A program made the translations under genes and the position numbers. DNA of 64,000 nt from contig NZ_JADHEC010000016.1 in assembly GCF_015277675.1 (NCBI RefSeq), forward strand, positions 1 to 64,000, given 5' to 3'. This stretch comes from Flavobacterium soyangense. GTDB lineage: Bacteria; Bacteroidota; Bacteroidia; Flavobacteriales; Flavobacteriaceae. The notes beneath the pieces were generated by a model, which saw only the letters and a list, made by a program, of their open reading frames with translations, was not told where the DNA came from and made no database searches. Shown here one piece after another: positions 1 through 8,485 of this stretch. Every line of letters begins with the position of its first letter. Positions within the stretch are counted from its first letter, which is position 1.

Positions 1-99
1 TGCAATTCTTCTGAAATATAGGGAGGTAGGTTTTTTATTTTACAAAATAATCCTAGCATTTACTAGGGTTAAAAGGAATTTATTGCCTAAATCTTAGTT

Positions 100-666
100 T
101 TGTCGGTCGATAGTGATATAAAATACATGGTCAGTAACCGTTGTAAAATAGCAGTAAAAGAAGAGCTTAAAAATCTTGGACTCCATTATATCGTTGTTGA
201 TTTAGGCGAAGTTGAGATAATGGAAAATATTTCTATGGAGAAACGAAATTTATTAAAAGCTAATTTGCTTCATTCCGGTCTTGAATTGATGGATGATAAG
301 AGAGCGATGCTGATTGAAAAAATCAAAAATGTTATCGTTGGAATGGTGCATCATTCGAATGAAATTATAAAAATAAACTTTTCGGATTATTTGAGTGAAA
401 AAATGAATCACGATTATACCTATTTGTACAATTTATTTTCAGAGGTGCAAGGAACCACCATTGAGCAATTCATAATTTCCCATAAAATTGAGCGTATCAA
501 AGAATTAATTATATATGGAGATCACAATATCACCGAAATTGCTTGGAAAATGGGTTATAGCAGTGTGGCACATTTATCGAGCCAGTTCAAGAAGGTTACG
601 GGACTTTCACCTTCTCACTTTAAACAATTGAAAGATAAAAGGCGAAGTCCTATTGAGGATATTTAA
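100..666 (+). CDS. AraC-type helix-turn-helix regulator with HMA-like N-terminus
   Basis: This is a predicted cytoplasmic transcription regulator of about 188 residues. The last 100 residues form an AraC double helix-turn-helix; 'NITEIAWKMGYSSVAHLSSQF' style residues followed by a KKVTG-LSPSHFK end are typical of the family. The N-terminus (IKYMVSNRCK, ELKNLGL) resembles a heavy-metal-associated fold, but the usual first Cys of MxCxxC is Ser here. An in-frame stop lies at 88-90. The start is either TTG at 100 or ATG at 127; TTG gives the better N-terminal match to the family as I remember it. The target is unknown. It directly precedes the histidine kinase gene. Confidence 0.8.
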   Translation: MSVDSDIKYMVSNRCKIAVKEELKNLGLHYIVVDLGEVEIMENISMEKRNLLKANLLHSGLELMDDKRAMLIEKIKNVIVGMVHHSNEIIKINFSDYLSEKMNHDYTYLYNLFSEVQGTTIEQFIISHKIERIKELIIYGDHNITEIAWKMGYSSVAHLSSQFKKVTGLSPSHFKQLKDKRRSPIEDI

Positions 667-717
667 TTCTAAAACAGAATTAGATAATTGACAAAAATTT
701 ACTTTTACAAAAGCATT

Positions 718-3700
718 ATGAAATTCATATTAGAAAAAAAATCGCAACTTTTTTATATTGTATCCTCTATTGTATTGATTACAGTTTTGGTAATTTTCTA
801 TGCAAACAGTCAAAAAGAAATAGCTTCAAGCAAAAAATTATTACACACTGAGGAAGTCATTGGCAAGAGTAATGAGGTCTTGTTGGATGTGCTTAATATT
901 GAAACCGGTTTTAGAGGATATTTATTATCTGGAAATAAAGTTTTTTTAGAACCTTATAATGTATCTAAAACTAATGTAAAAGCTAATTTAGATACACTGG
1001 AAGTCCTAACCCAAGATAATCCTGATCAGCAAAACAATGTCTTTTTGTTGAAAAAAAAGGTTGTTGACCGGCTCGATTTTACAGAAAAATATCTTTCTGT
1101 CAAGAATCCTAGTTTATTGAGTAATTCTGAAAAAACAGGAATAATTAGCGAGGGAAAAATTATTACGGACAAAATTAGATCAGCAAAAAGCTCTATAACC
1201 GATAAAGAATCCAAACTGCTTAAAGGGCGAAAAATTGAAAACGAAAAAGACTATCATTTTTCTGAATTAATCTTTATTTTACTGCTTATTTTTCTTGCAA
1301 CTATTTTTATTCTTGGATTTCTTATCATTAGAAGTCAAAAAGAAAAAAACAATGAATTAGAAAGCCATGCTGCTGACCTTAAATTGGCGTCTCATTATTC
1401 ACTAAGTCTTATTGAAGCTAGTCTCGATCCATTAGTTACCATCAGCATCGAAGGAAAGATTATGGATATGAATCAGGCATTGGTAAACATTACAGGTCTT
1501 GAACGAAAAAAACTTATCGGATCTGATTTTTTTGATTATTTCACAGCACCACAAATGGCAAGGGAAGTTTATCAGGAAGTATTTGCCAAAGGTTCTGTTG
1601 CTGATTCTCCCCTTACACTTCGTCATAAAGAAGGTAAACTTACCGATGTTTTGTTTAATGGTTCCGTTTATAAAGATGAAAATGGAAATATCCTTGGAGC
1701 TGTTATAGTTGCCAGAGATATTGCTGAGCAAAAATGGGCATTAGATTTGCGAATTGCCAACCAAGAACTAGCTTTTCAAAACGAAGAGAAGGAAAAACGT
1801 GCTAATGAGTTGAGTATTGCTAACAATGAACTGGCCTTTCAAAACGGAGAGAAGGAAAAAAGAGCCAATGAATTAAGTGTTGCCAATGAAGAATTAGCAT
1901 GCCAATATGAAGAAAAAGAGAGTCGGGCTGCAGAATTAATAATTGCCAATGAAGAATTAGCATTTCAAAATCTCGAAAAAGAAAATCGTGCAGCAGAATT
2001 AGTCATTGCTAACGAAGAACTCGAGTATCAAAACAAGGTTAAAGAAAAACGTGCAGCAGATTTAATCATTGCCAATAAAGAATTGGCATTTCAAAATGAA
2101 GAAAAAGAAAAACGTGCGGCAGAGCTGGTTATTGCCAACAAAGAATTAGCATTTCAAAATCTCGAAAAAGAAAATCGTGCTGCAGAGTTAGCCATTGCCA
2201 ACAAAGAATTGGCATTTCAAAACAATGAGAAAGAAAATCGCGCCAATGAATTAATTATTGCGAACAAAGAACTTCAATTTCAAAGCGAAGAGAAGAAAAA
2301 ACGTGCAGCAGAGTTAGTTATTGCGGATAAAGAGCTTGATTTTCAAAACATTGAAAAAGAGAAACGGGAAATAGAAAACAAGGAGCTTGAAGCACTCAGT
2401 TATTCGGCTAAATTAGCTTCCCAGTATTCTCTCAGTCTTATCGAGGCCAGTCTTGATCCACTAGTGACCATCAATATAGAAGGAAAGATTACTGATATGA
2501 ATGAAGCAACGGTTAATATTACCGGAATGACGCGAAAAGAACTAATTGGATCAGACTTTTTTGACTATTTTACAGAACCACAAATGGCTCGCGGAGTGTA
2601 TCAGGAAGTATTTGCCAAAGGTTCTGTCGCTGATTCACCACTTACACTTCGTCATAAAGAAGGCCAGCTGACCGATGTTTTATTCAATGGTTCTATTTAT
2701 AAAGACGAAAATGAAAATGTAATGGGCGTAGTAATTGTAGCCCGTGATGTTACAGAACAAAAAAGAATTGAAAATGAGTTGATAGAAGCAAAGGTTTTTG
2801 CCGAACTGGCAACAGAAATTGCAGAACAAGCACAAACTAAAGCAGAAAGCGCCACAAAAATTGCCGAAAATGCCGTAAAAGCAAAACAACAATTTTTATC
2901 GAATATGAGCCACGAAATCCGCACACCGATGAATGCCATTATTGGATTTACAAAAGTGGTTTTGAAAACAGATTTATCGACCAAACAAAAAGAATATTTA
3001 TCGGCCATAAAAATGAGCGGTGATGCTTTAATCGTGCTCATCAATGACATCCTTGATTTGGCAAAAGTAGATGCCGGGAAAATGGTTTTTGAGCAAGTAC
3101 CTTTTAAAATGCATCAATCTATTAAAGCAATGCTTCATGTTTTTGAAACTAAAATTCAGGAGAAAAACCTGCAGTTGGTTACCCAATATGACAACTCTAT
3201 TCCCGAGGTATTGCTTGGGGATTCTGTTCGTTTGCACCAAATCATTTTGAATCTGGTGAGTAATGCCGTGAAATTTACAACCAAAGGAAAAATTACAGTA
3301 AGTGTCCGCCTGTTGAATCAAAATGATGAGAAAGTAACCATTGAATTTGCTGTTTCGGATACTGGAATCGGAATCCCGGAAAATAAAATAGACAGCATTT
3401 TCGAAAACTTTCAGCAAGCTTCCAGCGGCACTTCGAGATTGTATGGAGGAACAGGATTAGGCCTTGCCATTGTTAAACAATTAGTAGAGCCACAAGGAGG
3501 AACGATTACCGTAAAAAGCAAAGAGGATGAGGGCTCTACCTTTAGTTTTATATTGGATTTTCCAAAGACGAATGCTGTTACTGAAACTGATGCAGCAATA
3601 TTGGAATTAGATGCTGTAAATAAAGATATCAAAGTATTGGTAGTCGAAGATATGGCGTTGAATCAATTGTTGATGAAAACAGTATTGGATGATTTTGGAT

Positions 3701-4404
3701 TTGAACGTGACATCGCTGATAACGGACAAATAGCCATCGATAAACTAAAAACCAAATCTTTTGATATTATATTGATGGACTTGCAGATGCCCGTAATGAA
3801 TGGGTTTGAAGCCACAGAATACATCCGGAATACCTTAAATTCAAAAATCCCAATTATCGCTTTAACTGCTGACGTAACCACTGTTGATTTAGCAAAATGT
3901 AAAGCCGTGGGTATGAATGATTATATAGCAAAACCAGTTGATGAACGATTGTTGTACAGTAAAATAATTGGGTTGGTTAAAAAACCTGTCGCTTTAAAGG
4001 ACAATAGACCTAAAGTAATGACCGACAAAGCCATTCCAAAAATAAAATGTATCGATCTGGACTATTTAAACCAGCGAACCAAATCAAAACCCAAATTAAT
4101 GATGGAAATGATCTCGCTTTATCTGATACAAACGCCTCCATTAATCAGTGCGATGAAACAAAGTTTACTCGATAAAGATTATACCTTGTTACGCTCCTCG
4201 ATGCATAAAATAATCCCTTCGTTTTCTATTATGGGGTTTAGCCCGGATTATGAAAATATGGCAAGAAAAATAGAGGAATCTGCTGATGGACAAGAGCTCA
4301 ATGAAGACGTAAATGAAATGGCCATCAAATTAGAGGCTATTTGTGAGCAGGCCTGCGAGGAATTAGAAATAGAATTCAACATAATTAAAAACAACTTATC
4401 GTGA
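718..4404 (+). CDS. Hybrid sensor histidine kinase (CHASE3-PAS-coiled coil-PAS-HisKA-HATPase-REC-HPt)
   Basis: This is an inner-membrane phosphorelay kinase of about 1228 residues. In order: TM1 (about 10-28), an extracytoplasmic CHASE3-like domain (GFRGYLLSGN), TM2 (about 183-204), PAS1 (about 226-343), ten 21-residue repeats (about 346-555), PAS2 (about 569-690), HisKA with phospho-His near 732 (NMSHEIRTPMN), HATPase with DTGIGIP and GGTGLGLAIV, a receiver with Asp near 1021 (ILMDLQMPVMNG), and an HPt with His near 1163 (SSMHKI). A TTG start at 688 is possible, but ATG 718 sits directly before the TM1 signal. The stop overlaps the start of the next response regulator, so the two are co-translated. 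The signal it senses is unknown. Confidence 0.93.
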   Translation: MKFILEKKSQLFYIVSSIVLITVLVIFYANSQKEIASSKKLLHTEEVIGKSNEVLLDVLNIETGFRGYLLSGNKVFLEPYNVSKTNVKANLDTLEVLTQDNPDQQNNVFLLKKKVVDRLDFTEKYLSVKNPSLLSNSEKTGIISEGKIITDKIRSAKSSITDKESKLLKGRKIENEKDYHFSELIFILLLIFLATIFILGFLIIRSQKEKNNELESHAADLKLASHYSLSLIEASLDPLVTISIEGKIMDMNQALVNITGLERKKLIGSDFFDYFTAPQMAREVYQEVFAKGSVADSPLTLRHKEGKLTDVLFNGSVYKDENGNILGAVIVARDIAEQKWALDLRIANQELAFQNEEKEKRANELSIANNELAFQNGEKEKRANELSVANEELACQYEEKESRAAELIIANEELAFQNLEKENRAAELVIANEELEYQNKVKEKRAADLIIANKELAFQNEEKEKRAAELVIANKELAFQNLEKENRAAELAIANKELAFQNNEKENRANELIIANKELQFQSEEKKKRAAELVIADKELDFQNIEKEKREIENKELEALSYSAKLASQYSLSLIEASLDPLVTINIEGKITDMNEATVNITGMTRKELIGSDFFDYFTEPQMARGVYQEVFAKGSVADSPLTLRHKEGQLTDVLFNGSIYKDENENVMGVVIVARDVTEQKRIENELIEAKVFAELATEIAEQAQTKAESATKIAENAVKAKQQFLSNMSHEIRTPMNAIIGFTKVVLKTDLSTKQKEYLSAIKMSGDALIVLINDILDLAKVDAGKMVFEQVPFKMHQSIKAMLHVFETKIQEKNLQLVTQYDNSIPEVLLGDSVRLHQIILNLVSNAVKFTTKGKITVSVRLLNQNDEKVTIEFAVSDTGIGIPENKIDSIFENFQQASSGTSRLYGGTGLGLAIVKQLVEPQGGTITVKSKEDEGSTFSFILDFPKTNAVTETDAAILELDAVNKDIKVLVVEDMALNQLLMKTVLDDFGFERDIADNGQIAIDKLKTKSFDIILMDLQMPVMNGFEATEYIRNTLNSKIPIIALTADVTTVDLAKCKAVGMNDYIAKPVDERLLYSKIIGLVKKPVALKDNRPKVMTDKAIPKIKCIDLDYLNQRTKSKPKLMMEMISLYLIQTPPLISAMKQSLLDKDYTLLRSSMHKIIPSFSIMGFSPDYENMARKIEESADGQELNEDVNEMAIKLEAICEQACEELEIEFNIIKNNLS
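1753..2382 (+). repeat. Ten tandem 63-bp coding repeats (21 aa each)
   Basis: Ten in-frame units of 63 bp lie inside the kinase gene, each reading approximately IANKELAFQNEEKEKRAAEL plus one residue. Twenty-one residues make exactly three heptads, so the block should form one long coiled coil joining PAS1 to PAS2. Codons differ between units, so the repeats are old or under recombination rather than a fresh expansion. Confidence 0.95.
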
Positions 4405-4835
4405 AAAACGAAAACAAAATTAAAATTTTCCTGGTTGATGACGATGCCTTCTATCTAAAATCATTAGAAATAGAATTTCTGGAACATGCCGATTTTATAA
4501 TTGAAACGTATCCTACAGGAGAACTTTGCTTGAAAAATCTATCCCATAATCCGGATATAATTGTATTGGATTATCATCTTGATGGGATTGATAAAACAGC
4601 AATGAATGGACTGGAAACCTTGGATGAAATAAAGGCTGTTAATCCGGATATTCCAGTTATAATGTTGTCTTCGCAGGACAAGATTGATGTGGCAATTAAG
4701 TGTATGCACCACAGAGCTTTTGATTATGTGGTCAAAAGCGAAACCGCTTTTATGCGTTTGCAAAAAATCATCACAACTATTTTCAGCTACAAAAAAATGG
4801 AAAAAGAATTAAGCTGGTATATGGACAGAATGTAA
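4401..4835 (+). CDS. Single-domain response regulator
   Basis: This is a CheY-like receiver of 144 residues. The acidic pocket (VDDD), the phospho-acceptor Asp in IIVLDYHLDG and the conserved Lys in YVVKSE are all present. There is no DNA-binding output domain, so it probably passes phosphate on or acts by protein contact. It starts with GTG overlapping the kinase stop (GTGA), which indicates translational coupling and a shared job with the hybrid kinase. The C-terminal 20 residues are helical and basic/acidic and could bind a partner. Confidence 0.88.
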   Translation: MKNENKIKIFLVDDDAFYLKSLEIEFLEHADFIIETYPTGELCLKNLSHNPDIIVLDYHLDGIDKTAMNGLETLDEIKAVNPDIPVIMLSSQDKIDVAIKCMHHRAFDYVVKSETAFMRLQKIITTIFSYKKMEKELSWYMDRM

Positions 4836-5362
4836 TCATTCCGGTCTTATTCTACCTCATTGTTTAATCTGTTTTCTTCCCTACTAATGTGCAATTTTTA
4901 TAGAAGATTGCACCATTTTTATGATAGCATCTGATTTTTAATACCAAATCAGAACTCTTTTTTTCTTATTGTAAAATGTGTGAATGATGTAACTTATTCT
5001 AAAAATTATGTAAGCCTTTCTTTCCTAAATCCGGTCATATTTGTAATGTCCTGAAAATTCATTCATGGCAAAAAATAAAAAGAAATGGAAGACATAACAA
5101 TCCTTATGGCATCAACCTAACCGCAGAATGCTATTACAAAAAATCAAACACTGAATATTGATTTAGAAAGTCTTGAAGTTACCCGCAAAGATTCAGTGAT
5201 TCCGTATTATGCAAGCGTAAAATCAAATAGAAGAGGATTATTACGATAAAGTTCGCGGATGTTCTTTAAAAGCTCAGGAAAATATTTTTTTTTGATAATC
5301 GGGCCTATCAGAAAAACTAATAAAATGACATCCAGAAAATCACATTATGATATCGAAATAAA
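4836..5362. other. Intergenic stretch with stress-type promoter and decayed coding remnants
   Basis: No intact gene is seen in these 527 bp. A copy of the 42-bp stress element and a -7-like box lie at 4972-5044. Downstream, both forward frames around 5085-5250 have short protein-like stretches (for example NIDLESLEVTRKDSVIPYY) broken by stops, which suggests a small decayed gene. The family could not be recognised. The surviving promoter may now serve the membrane protein at 5363. Confidence 0.5.
4972..5044 (+). promoter_or_regulatory. Stress-cluster element copy 1 and -7 box
   Basis: This site has the element TAAAATGTGTGAATGATGTA, continuing as ACTT..TTCT.AAAATTATGTAA, and then CATATTTGT at 5036-5044. 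From the T of TGTGAAT to the G of TTTG there are 58 bases, as in copies 2 and 3. It probably combines an activator site with a Bacteroidota -7 box. Confidence 0.65.
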
Positions 5363-5767
5363 ATGAGAAAAATACAAAAGATATACAGCTCCACCGAGAA
5401 AATTTTTGAAAGACTCGTTTCTTCGGTCACCTCCATTCTTGGTAACTCCATCACTTTTATTCTGGCTTTTTGTCTAGTGTTATTCTGGTGGACCAATAAT
5501 CTGTTTACCACTCGGGATGTTCATCAAATAATTGGGGACATCATTTTTGGAACAACATTTTTGAGTTTGTTTATCATTCAAAAATCATTCAACCGATTTT
5601 CAGGCTCTTTGCATTTAAAAGTTAATGAACTGGTTTCCTCGCACGAACCAGCCAATAATTCAGTTATAAATGCTGAAGAAAAAACAGAACGAGAAATAAC
5701 GGAACTTTCTAAAGAGTATGCTGAACTGGCTGAACAAGTCAGGGAACTTGAGGAAGGAAATACTTAA
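5363..5767 (+). CDS. Low-affinity iron permease (Fet4-like) family membrane protein
   Basis: This is a small inner-membrane protein of 134 residues. Two hydrophobic segments (about 27-45 and 58-76, FGTTFLSLFIIQKSFNR) match the Fet4-like family seen in bacteria, followed by a charged, Glu-rich coiled-coil tail (about 100-134). The family name comes from yeast iron permease; transport by the short bacterial members is not established. It lies in a group of stress-type small genes. The promoter may be the shared element about 320-390 bp upstream, across a decayed stretch. Confidence 0.75.
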   Translation: MRKIQKIYSSTEKIFERLVSSVTSILGNSITFILAFCLVLFWWTNNLFTTRDVHQIIGDIIFGTTFLSLFIIQKSFNRFSGSLHLKVNELVSSHEPANNSVINAEEKTEREITELSKEYAELAEQVRELEEGNT

Positions 5768-5844
5768 AATTAATTTTATTCACAAGGTTAAATTCGATCT
5801 GTAATTTCTGTAAATCCAATGCAGCGTTATTGTCGAATTTCTTC

Positions 5845-5917
5845 TAAAATGTGTGAATATTATAACTTCTTCTTAAAATTATATAACATTTTAAGGCTGT
5901 AAAGAAACCACCTTTGT
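5845..5917 (+). promoter_or_regulatory. Stress-cluster element copy 2 and -7 box
   Basis: TAAAATGTGTGAAT is followed by ATAACTT and AAAATTATATAAC, then CACCTTTGT with the final TTTG at 5913-5916. TGTGAAT ends 58 bases before that G. It lies 39 bp upstream of the CsbD start and is the best placed of the three copies. Confidence 0.75.
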
Positions 5918-5955
5918 ATCGTTGTGAAAATGAATTTACATCTAAATTAAATACG

Positions 5956-6141
5956 ATGAACACCACAGAACTAAAGGGGGATTGGGAACAGCAAAAGGGT
6001 AAACTAAAACAAAAATTTGCCGCTTTAACTGATAATGATTTGCTATTTGTAAAAGGCAAAAAAGAGGAAATGCTAGGGAAACTTCAAACGAAACTAGGTA
6101 AAACCAAAGAGGAATTATTCAAAATTATTGGACAACTATAA
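5956..6141 (+). CDS. CsbD family stress protein
   Basis: This is a 61-residue hydrophilic, Lys/Glu-rich protein with the CsbD pattern: LKGDWEQQKGKLKQKF, then TDNDL, KGKKEEMLGKLQ and a short Leu-rich end. CsbD-type proteins are induced by general stress in many bacteria; their biochemical role is unknown. ATG 5956 is chosen over an earlier in-frame start because the family begins just before the GxWxxxKG motif and the promoter lies at 5845-5917. A decayed paralogue follows at 6896. Confidence 0.9.
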   Translation: MNTTELKGDWEQQKGKLKQKFAALTDNDLLFVKGKKEEMLGKLQTKLGKTKEELFKIIGQL

Positions 6142-6186
6142 TATTTCAACTTTAAAACTTAAAAAAAAACTTAAAAATTTATAATC

Positions 6187-6678
6187 ATGAAAAAAAATAT
6201 TTTATTGGCTGCTATGCTATTTGGTTTAGTAATTAGCGCACAGGCACAAGACATTTCGAAAAACGCACTTGGTTTACGATTGGGAGATAATGACGGATTT
6301 GGAACAGAAGTTTCTTATCAGGCAAGACTATCGCAAATGAATAGATTAGAATTGGATTTGGGGTTGAGAAGCAATAACAATGAAAATGATTTGAAACTAG
6401 CTGGTTTATACCAATGGGTTTGGAATATTGACGGTGGTTTTAATTGGTATGCCGGAATTGGTGGTGGTGTTGGAAGCTGGAAATACAATGATAATCATGG
6501 AGTAACTGACAGCGGTGCTTTTGCTTTTGCAGCCGGTGATTTGGGAATTGAATATAATTTTGATTTTCCAATACAAGTTTCATTGGATGTACGTCCTGAA
6601 TTGTATTTTGCTTCAAATTCTTACGTAGATAATAATTATGGATCAGATTTAGCATTAGCAGTTCGTTACAGATTTTAA
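6187..6678 (+). CDS. Outer-membrane beta-barrel protein
   Basis: This is a secreted protein of 163 residues. A signal peptide (MKKNILLAAMLFGLVISAQA, cleavage before QD) is followed by alternating polar and aromatic beta strands and a C-terminal strand ending in YRF, the outer-membrane insertion signature. The length suggests an eight-stranded barrel of the OmpW/OmpX size class. It starts 45 bp after csbD, so both could share the stress promoter. Ligand or function is unknown. Confidence 0.8.
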   Translation: MKKNILLAAMLFGLVISAQAQDISKNALGLRLGDNDGFGTEVSYQARLSQMNRLELDLGLRSNNNENDLKLAGLYQWVWNIDGGFNWYAGIGGGVGSWKYNDNHGVTDSGAFAFAAGDLGIEYNFDFPIQVSLDVRPELYFASNSYVDNNYGSDLALAVRYRF

Positions 6679-6783
6679 AAAACTTTTTGACAATAAGCTA
6701 TTCAATCTCGTTGATGGTTTCAATTTTCAAATAAAACCCAAGATTCACCTTTTCGACAAAAAAAAAATTTTTTTGATATTGTC

Positions 6784-6855
6784 TAAAAGTGTGAATTTTG
6801 TAATTTTTATTTAAAATCATATAAAACAATGTAATTCAGTTATTTGCATCTTTGT
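6784..6855 (+). promoter_or_regulatory. Stress-cluster element copy 3 and -7 box
   Basis: TAAAAGTGTGAAT is followed by TGTAATTT and AAAATCATATAAA, then CATCTTTGT with TTTG at 6851-6854. The spacing from TGTGAAT to TTTG is again 58. It lies 41 bp before the start of the decayed CsbD paralogue. Confidence 0.7.
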
Positions 6856-6895
6856 ATTGTTAAGAAAAAGTATTCTAAACATAATATAATTAAAA

Positions 6896-7079
6896 ATGGA
6901 CACTACAAATTTGAATGGTAGCTGCGAAGTACAAAAGAGTATACTGAAACAAAAATTTGCTGCTTTGACTGAGAATGATTTGCTATTTGAAGATGGCAAA
7001 AAAGAAGAAATAATTGAAAAAATTTAAATGCAATTGGGTAAAACCAAAGAGGAATTAAATAAAAATAATTGGAGACTAG
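6896..7079 (+). pseudogene. Decayed CsbD paralogue
   Basis: Translation from ATG 6896 gives MDTTNLNGSCEVQKSILKQK and then a FAALTENDLLF segment that matches the intact CsbD at 5956. A TAA at 7025-7027 interrupts it where the intact copy has LQTKLGK. The reading frame then resumes with MQLGKTKEEL, and one extra A near 7062 shifts the frame before the final IIG.. residues. The GDW/KG core is also altered. It is a recent duplication whose promoter copy is still intact. Confidence 0.85.
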
Positions 7080-7152
7080 ATATTACGTTTGTCAAAAACA
7101 GCAAAGAGAAACGTTTTATCAATCAGTGAATTATACAAATCTCAACAATAAA

Positions 7153-7189
7153 TGTGTAACATATCAAGTTTATATATTTTGCATCTTTA
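7153..7189 (+). promoter_or_regulatory. Possible partial stress-type promoter
   Basis: TGTGTAAC at 7153-7160 is followed by CATCTTTA at 7182-7189. The AAC-to-box spacing equals that of ATATAAC to CACCTTTG in the csbD promoter. The distal TAAAATGTGTGAAT half seen in the other copies is absent. It lies 28 bp before the gene at 7217. Confidence 0.4.
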
Positions 7190-7216
7190 CACTATAAATA
7201 ATTAAAACTAAAAAAC

Positions 7217-7534
7217 ATGAAAAAATTACCTCTTTATTTAATGATAATGGTATTGTCATTAAGTATTTTCCCTTCGACAATTAATGCTGCAGAAAAAAAT
7301 CCAACAGCTATTACTGCAAATACAAAAGAAATTCCAGCAGAAGTAACAGTAATGTATAATCGTCTGGAGGAAATAAAAGCAATGGATAAGTCTTCGATGA
7401 ATTTTTCAGAAAAAAAAGCACTTCGTAAAGAAGTACGTGCAATCAATGCTACTTTAAGATCATCAAATAACGGAGTTTATCTATCAGTTGGTGCCATTAT
7501 CATCATCATCCTTCTATTAATTCTTCTTTTGTAA
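7217..7534 (+). CDS. Small exported protein with C-terminal membrane anchor
   Basis: This 105-residue protein is not assigned to a named family. It has a signal peptide (cleavage after INAA), a helical charged middle (YNRLEEIKAMD, FSEKKALRKEVRAIN) and a C-terminal stretch of nearly pure Ile/Leu (about 90-105) that should be a membrane helix. The layout suggests a periplasmic helix tethered to the inner membrane. It sits in the stress cluster and is followed by its own terminator. Confidence 0.75.
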   Translation: MKKLPLYLMIMVLSLSIFPSTINAAEKNPTAITANTKEIPAEVTVMYNRLEEIKAMDKSSMNFSEKKALRKEVRAINATLRSSNNGVYLSVGAIIIIILLLILLL

Positions 7535-7549
7535 TTAATTAAAAAAACG

Positions 7550-7600
7550 AAAAGTCAATTAATTGTTAAAACTATGTTTTTGGAACAATTCTTGACTTTT
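7550..7600 (+). terminator. Rho-independent terminator
   Basis: AAAAGTCAA and ATTGTT pair with AACAAT and TTGACTTTT across a loop of about 16 bases, ending in a T-rich tract. It closes the 7217 transcript. Confidence 0.65.
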
Positions 7601-7641
7601 ATAAAAAATATTGAAATGATTTAATATAAAATACAAAAAAA

Positions 7642-8151
7642 ATGAAAACTTTAAAATTAATTACCCTAGGAATAATGATGTTTTTCGCATCGAGTTCGAT
7701 GCACTCACAAGTTTCAATAAGTGTCAATTTAGGATTGCAACCTTCTTGGGGGCCAGTAGGCTATTCTTCAGTAAACTATTATTATCTTCCAGATATTCAA
7801 GCTTATTATGATATACAGGCTTCTCAGTTTATTTATATCAGTGGAGGGACCTGGATTCGATCAAGATATTTACCAAGACAATATAGGAACTATGATTTAG
7901 ACAGAGGCTATAAAGTCGTCTTGAATGATTACCACGGTTCAAGACCTTATTCTAATTACAGATATGATAGAGTAAAATATTACAAAGGATATAGCAGACC
8001 GCAAGAATCAATAGGTCATAGAGGTGAAAATCACGGAAATGGTGGAAACTATGAAAATCACGGGAATAATGGTAATAATAGAGGAAGAGGAAATGAAGGT
8101 CACGGAAATGAAGGTCATGGAAATGGCGGACACGGACACGGAAAAAAATAA
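7642..8151 (+). CDS. Secreted protein with Gly/His/Asn-rich tail
   Basis: This is a 169-residue exported protein with a signal peptide (cleavage near SMHSQ). A Tyr-rich middle region (YYYLPDIQAYYDIQ and SGGTWIRSRYLP) is followed by a low-complexity tail of about 35 residues made of HGN, GGN and GHGH units. The His-rich tail could bind metal ions, which is inference. Similar short Tyr-rich proteins occur in flavobacteria with no known function. A strong terminator follows. Confidence 0.75.
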   Translation: MKTLKLITLGIMMFFASSSMHSQVSISVNLGLQPSWGPVGYSSVNYYYLPDIQAYYDIQASQFIYISGGTWIRSRYLPRQYRNYDLDRGYKVVLNDYHGSRPYSNYRYDRVKYYKGYSRPQESIGHRGENHGNGGNYENHGNNGNNRGRGNEGHGNEGHGNGGHGHGKK

Positions 8152-8199
8152 TTTCCAGTTTTTATAATATAGAATGAGATTTTCTAAACACACATAAAT

Positions 8200-8235
8200 A
8201 ATATCGGGAATTTAAAAACCCGATATTTTTTTTTA
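8200..8235 (+). terminator. Rho-independent terminator
   Basis: AATATCGGG pairs perfectly with CCCGATATT across a ten-base loop and is followed by a run of nine T. Confidence 0.85.
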
Positions 8236-8485
8236 TACTTTTTAAGGGATAAAGTAACTATTAATCTATTTTACTGTATTTGCAAAAACATGGTTGTGTG
8301 ATTTATAAGAAAAAAATTAAGCGTTCTTGTATCTGTCATTTTCGGCTAATCGATTTTCTGAATGAAGAGGTTAAATTTCGCAAAATCAAAAGTTAGCTGT
8401 AATTAGAAAAATTGAATATTTAAGTTCAATAATCCGCCAATTTTGACTTATTTTTGTACCGTTTAAAATATATAAGAAACTTTCT
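8236..8485 (+). promoter_or_regulatory. trxB upstream region with -7 box
   Basis: These 250 AT-rich bases hold no gene. A consensus -7 box TATTTTTG lies at 8449-8456, 30 bp before the trxB ATG. No clear -33 TTG was found at the usual spacing. Confidence 0.45.

Noticed and set aside
1753-2382. Regular 63-bp repeats as a CRISPR or satellite array
   Set aside because: There are no unique spacers; the units are in frame and code for heptads.
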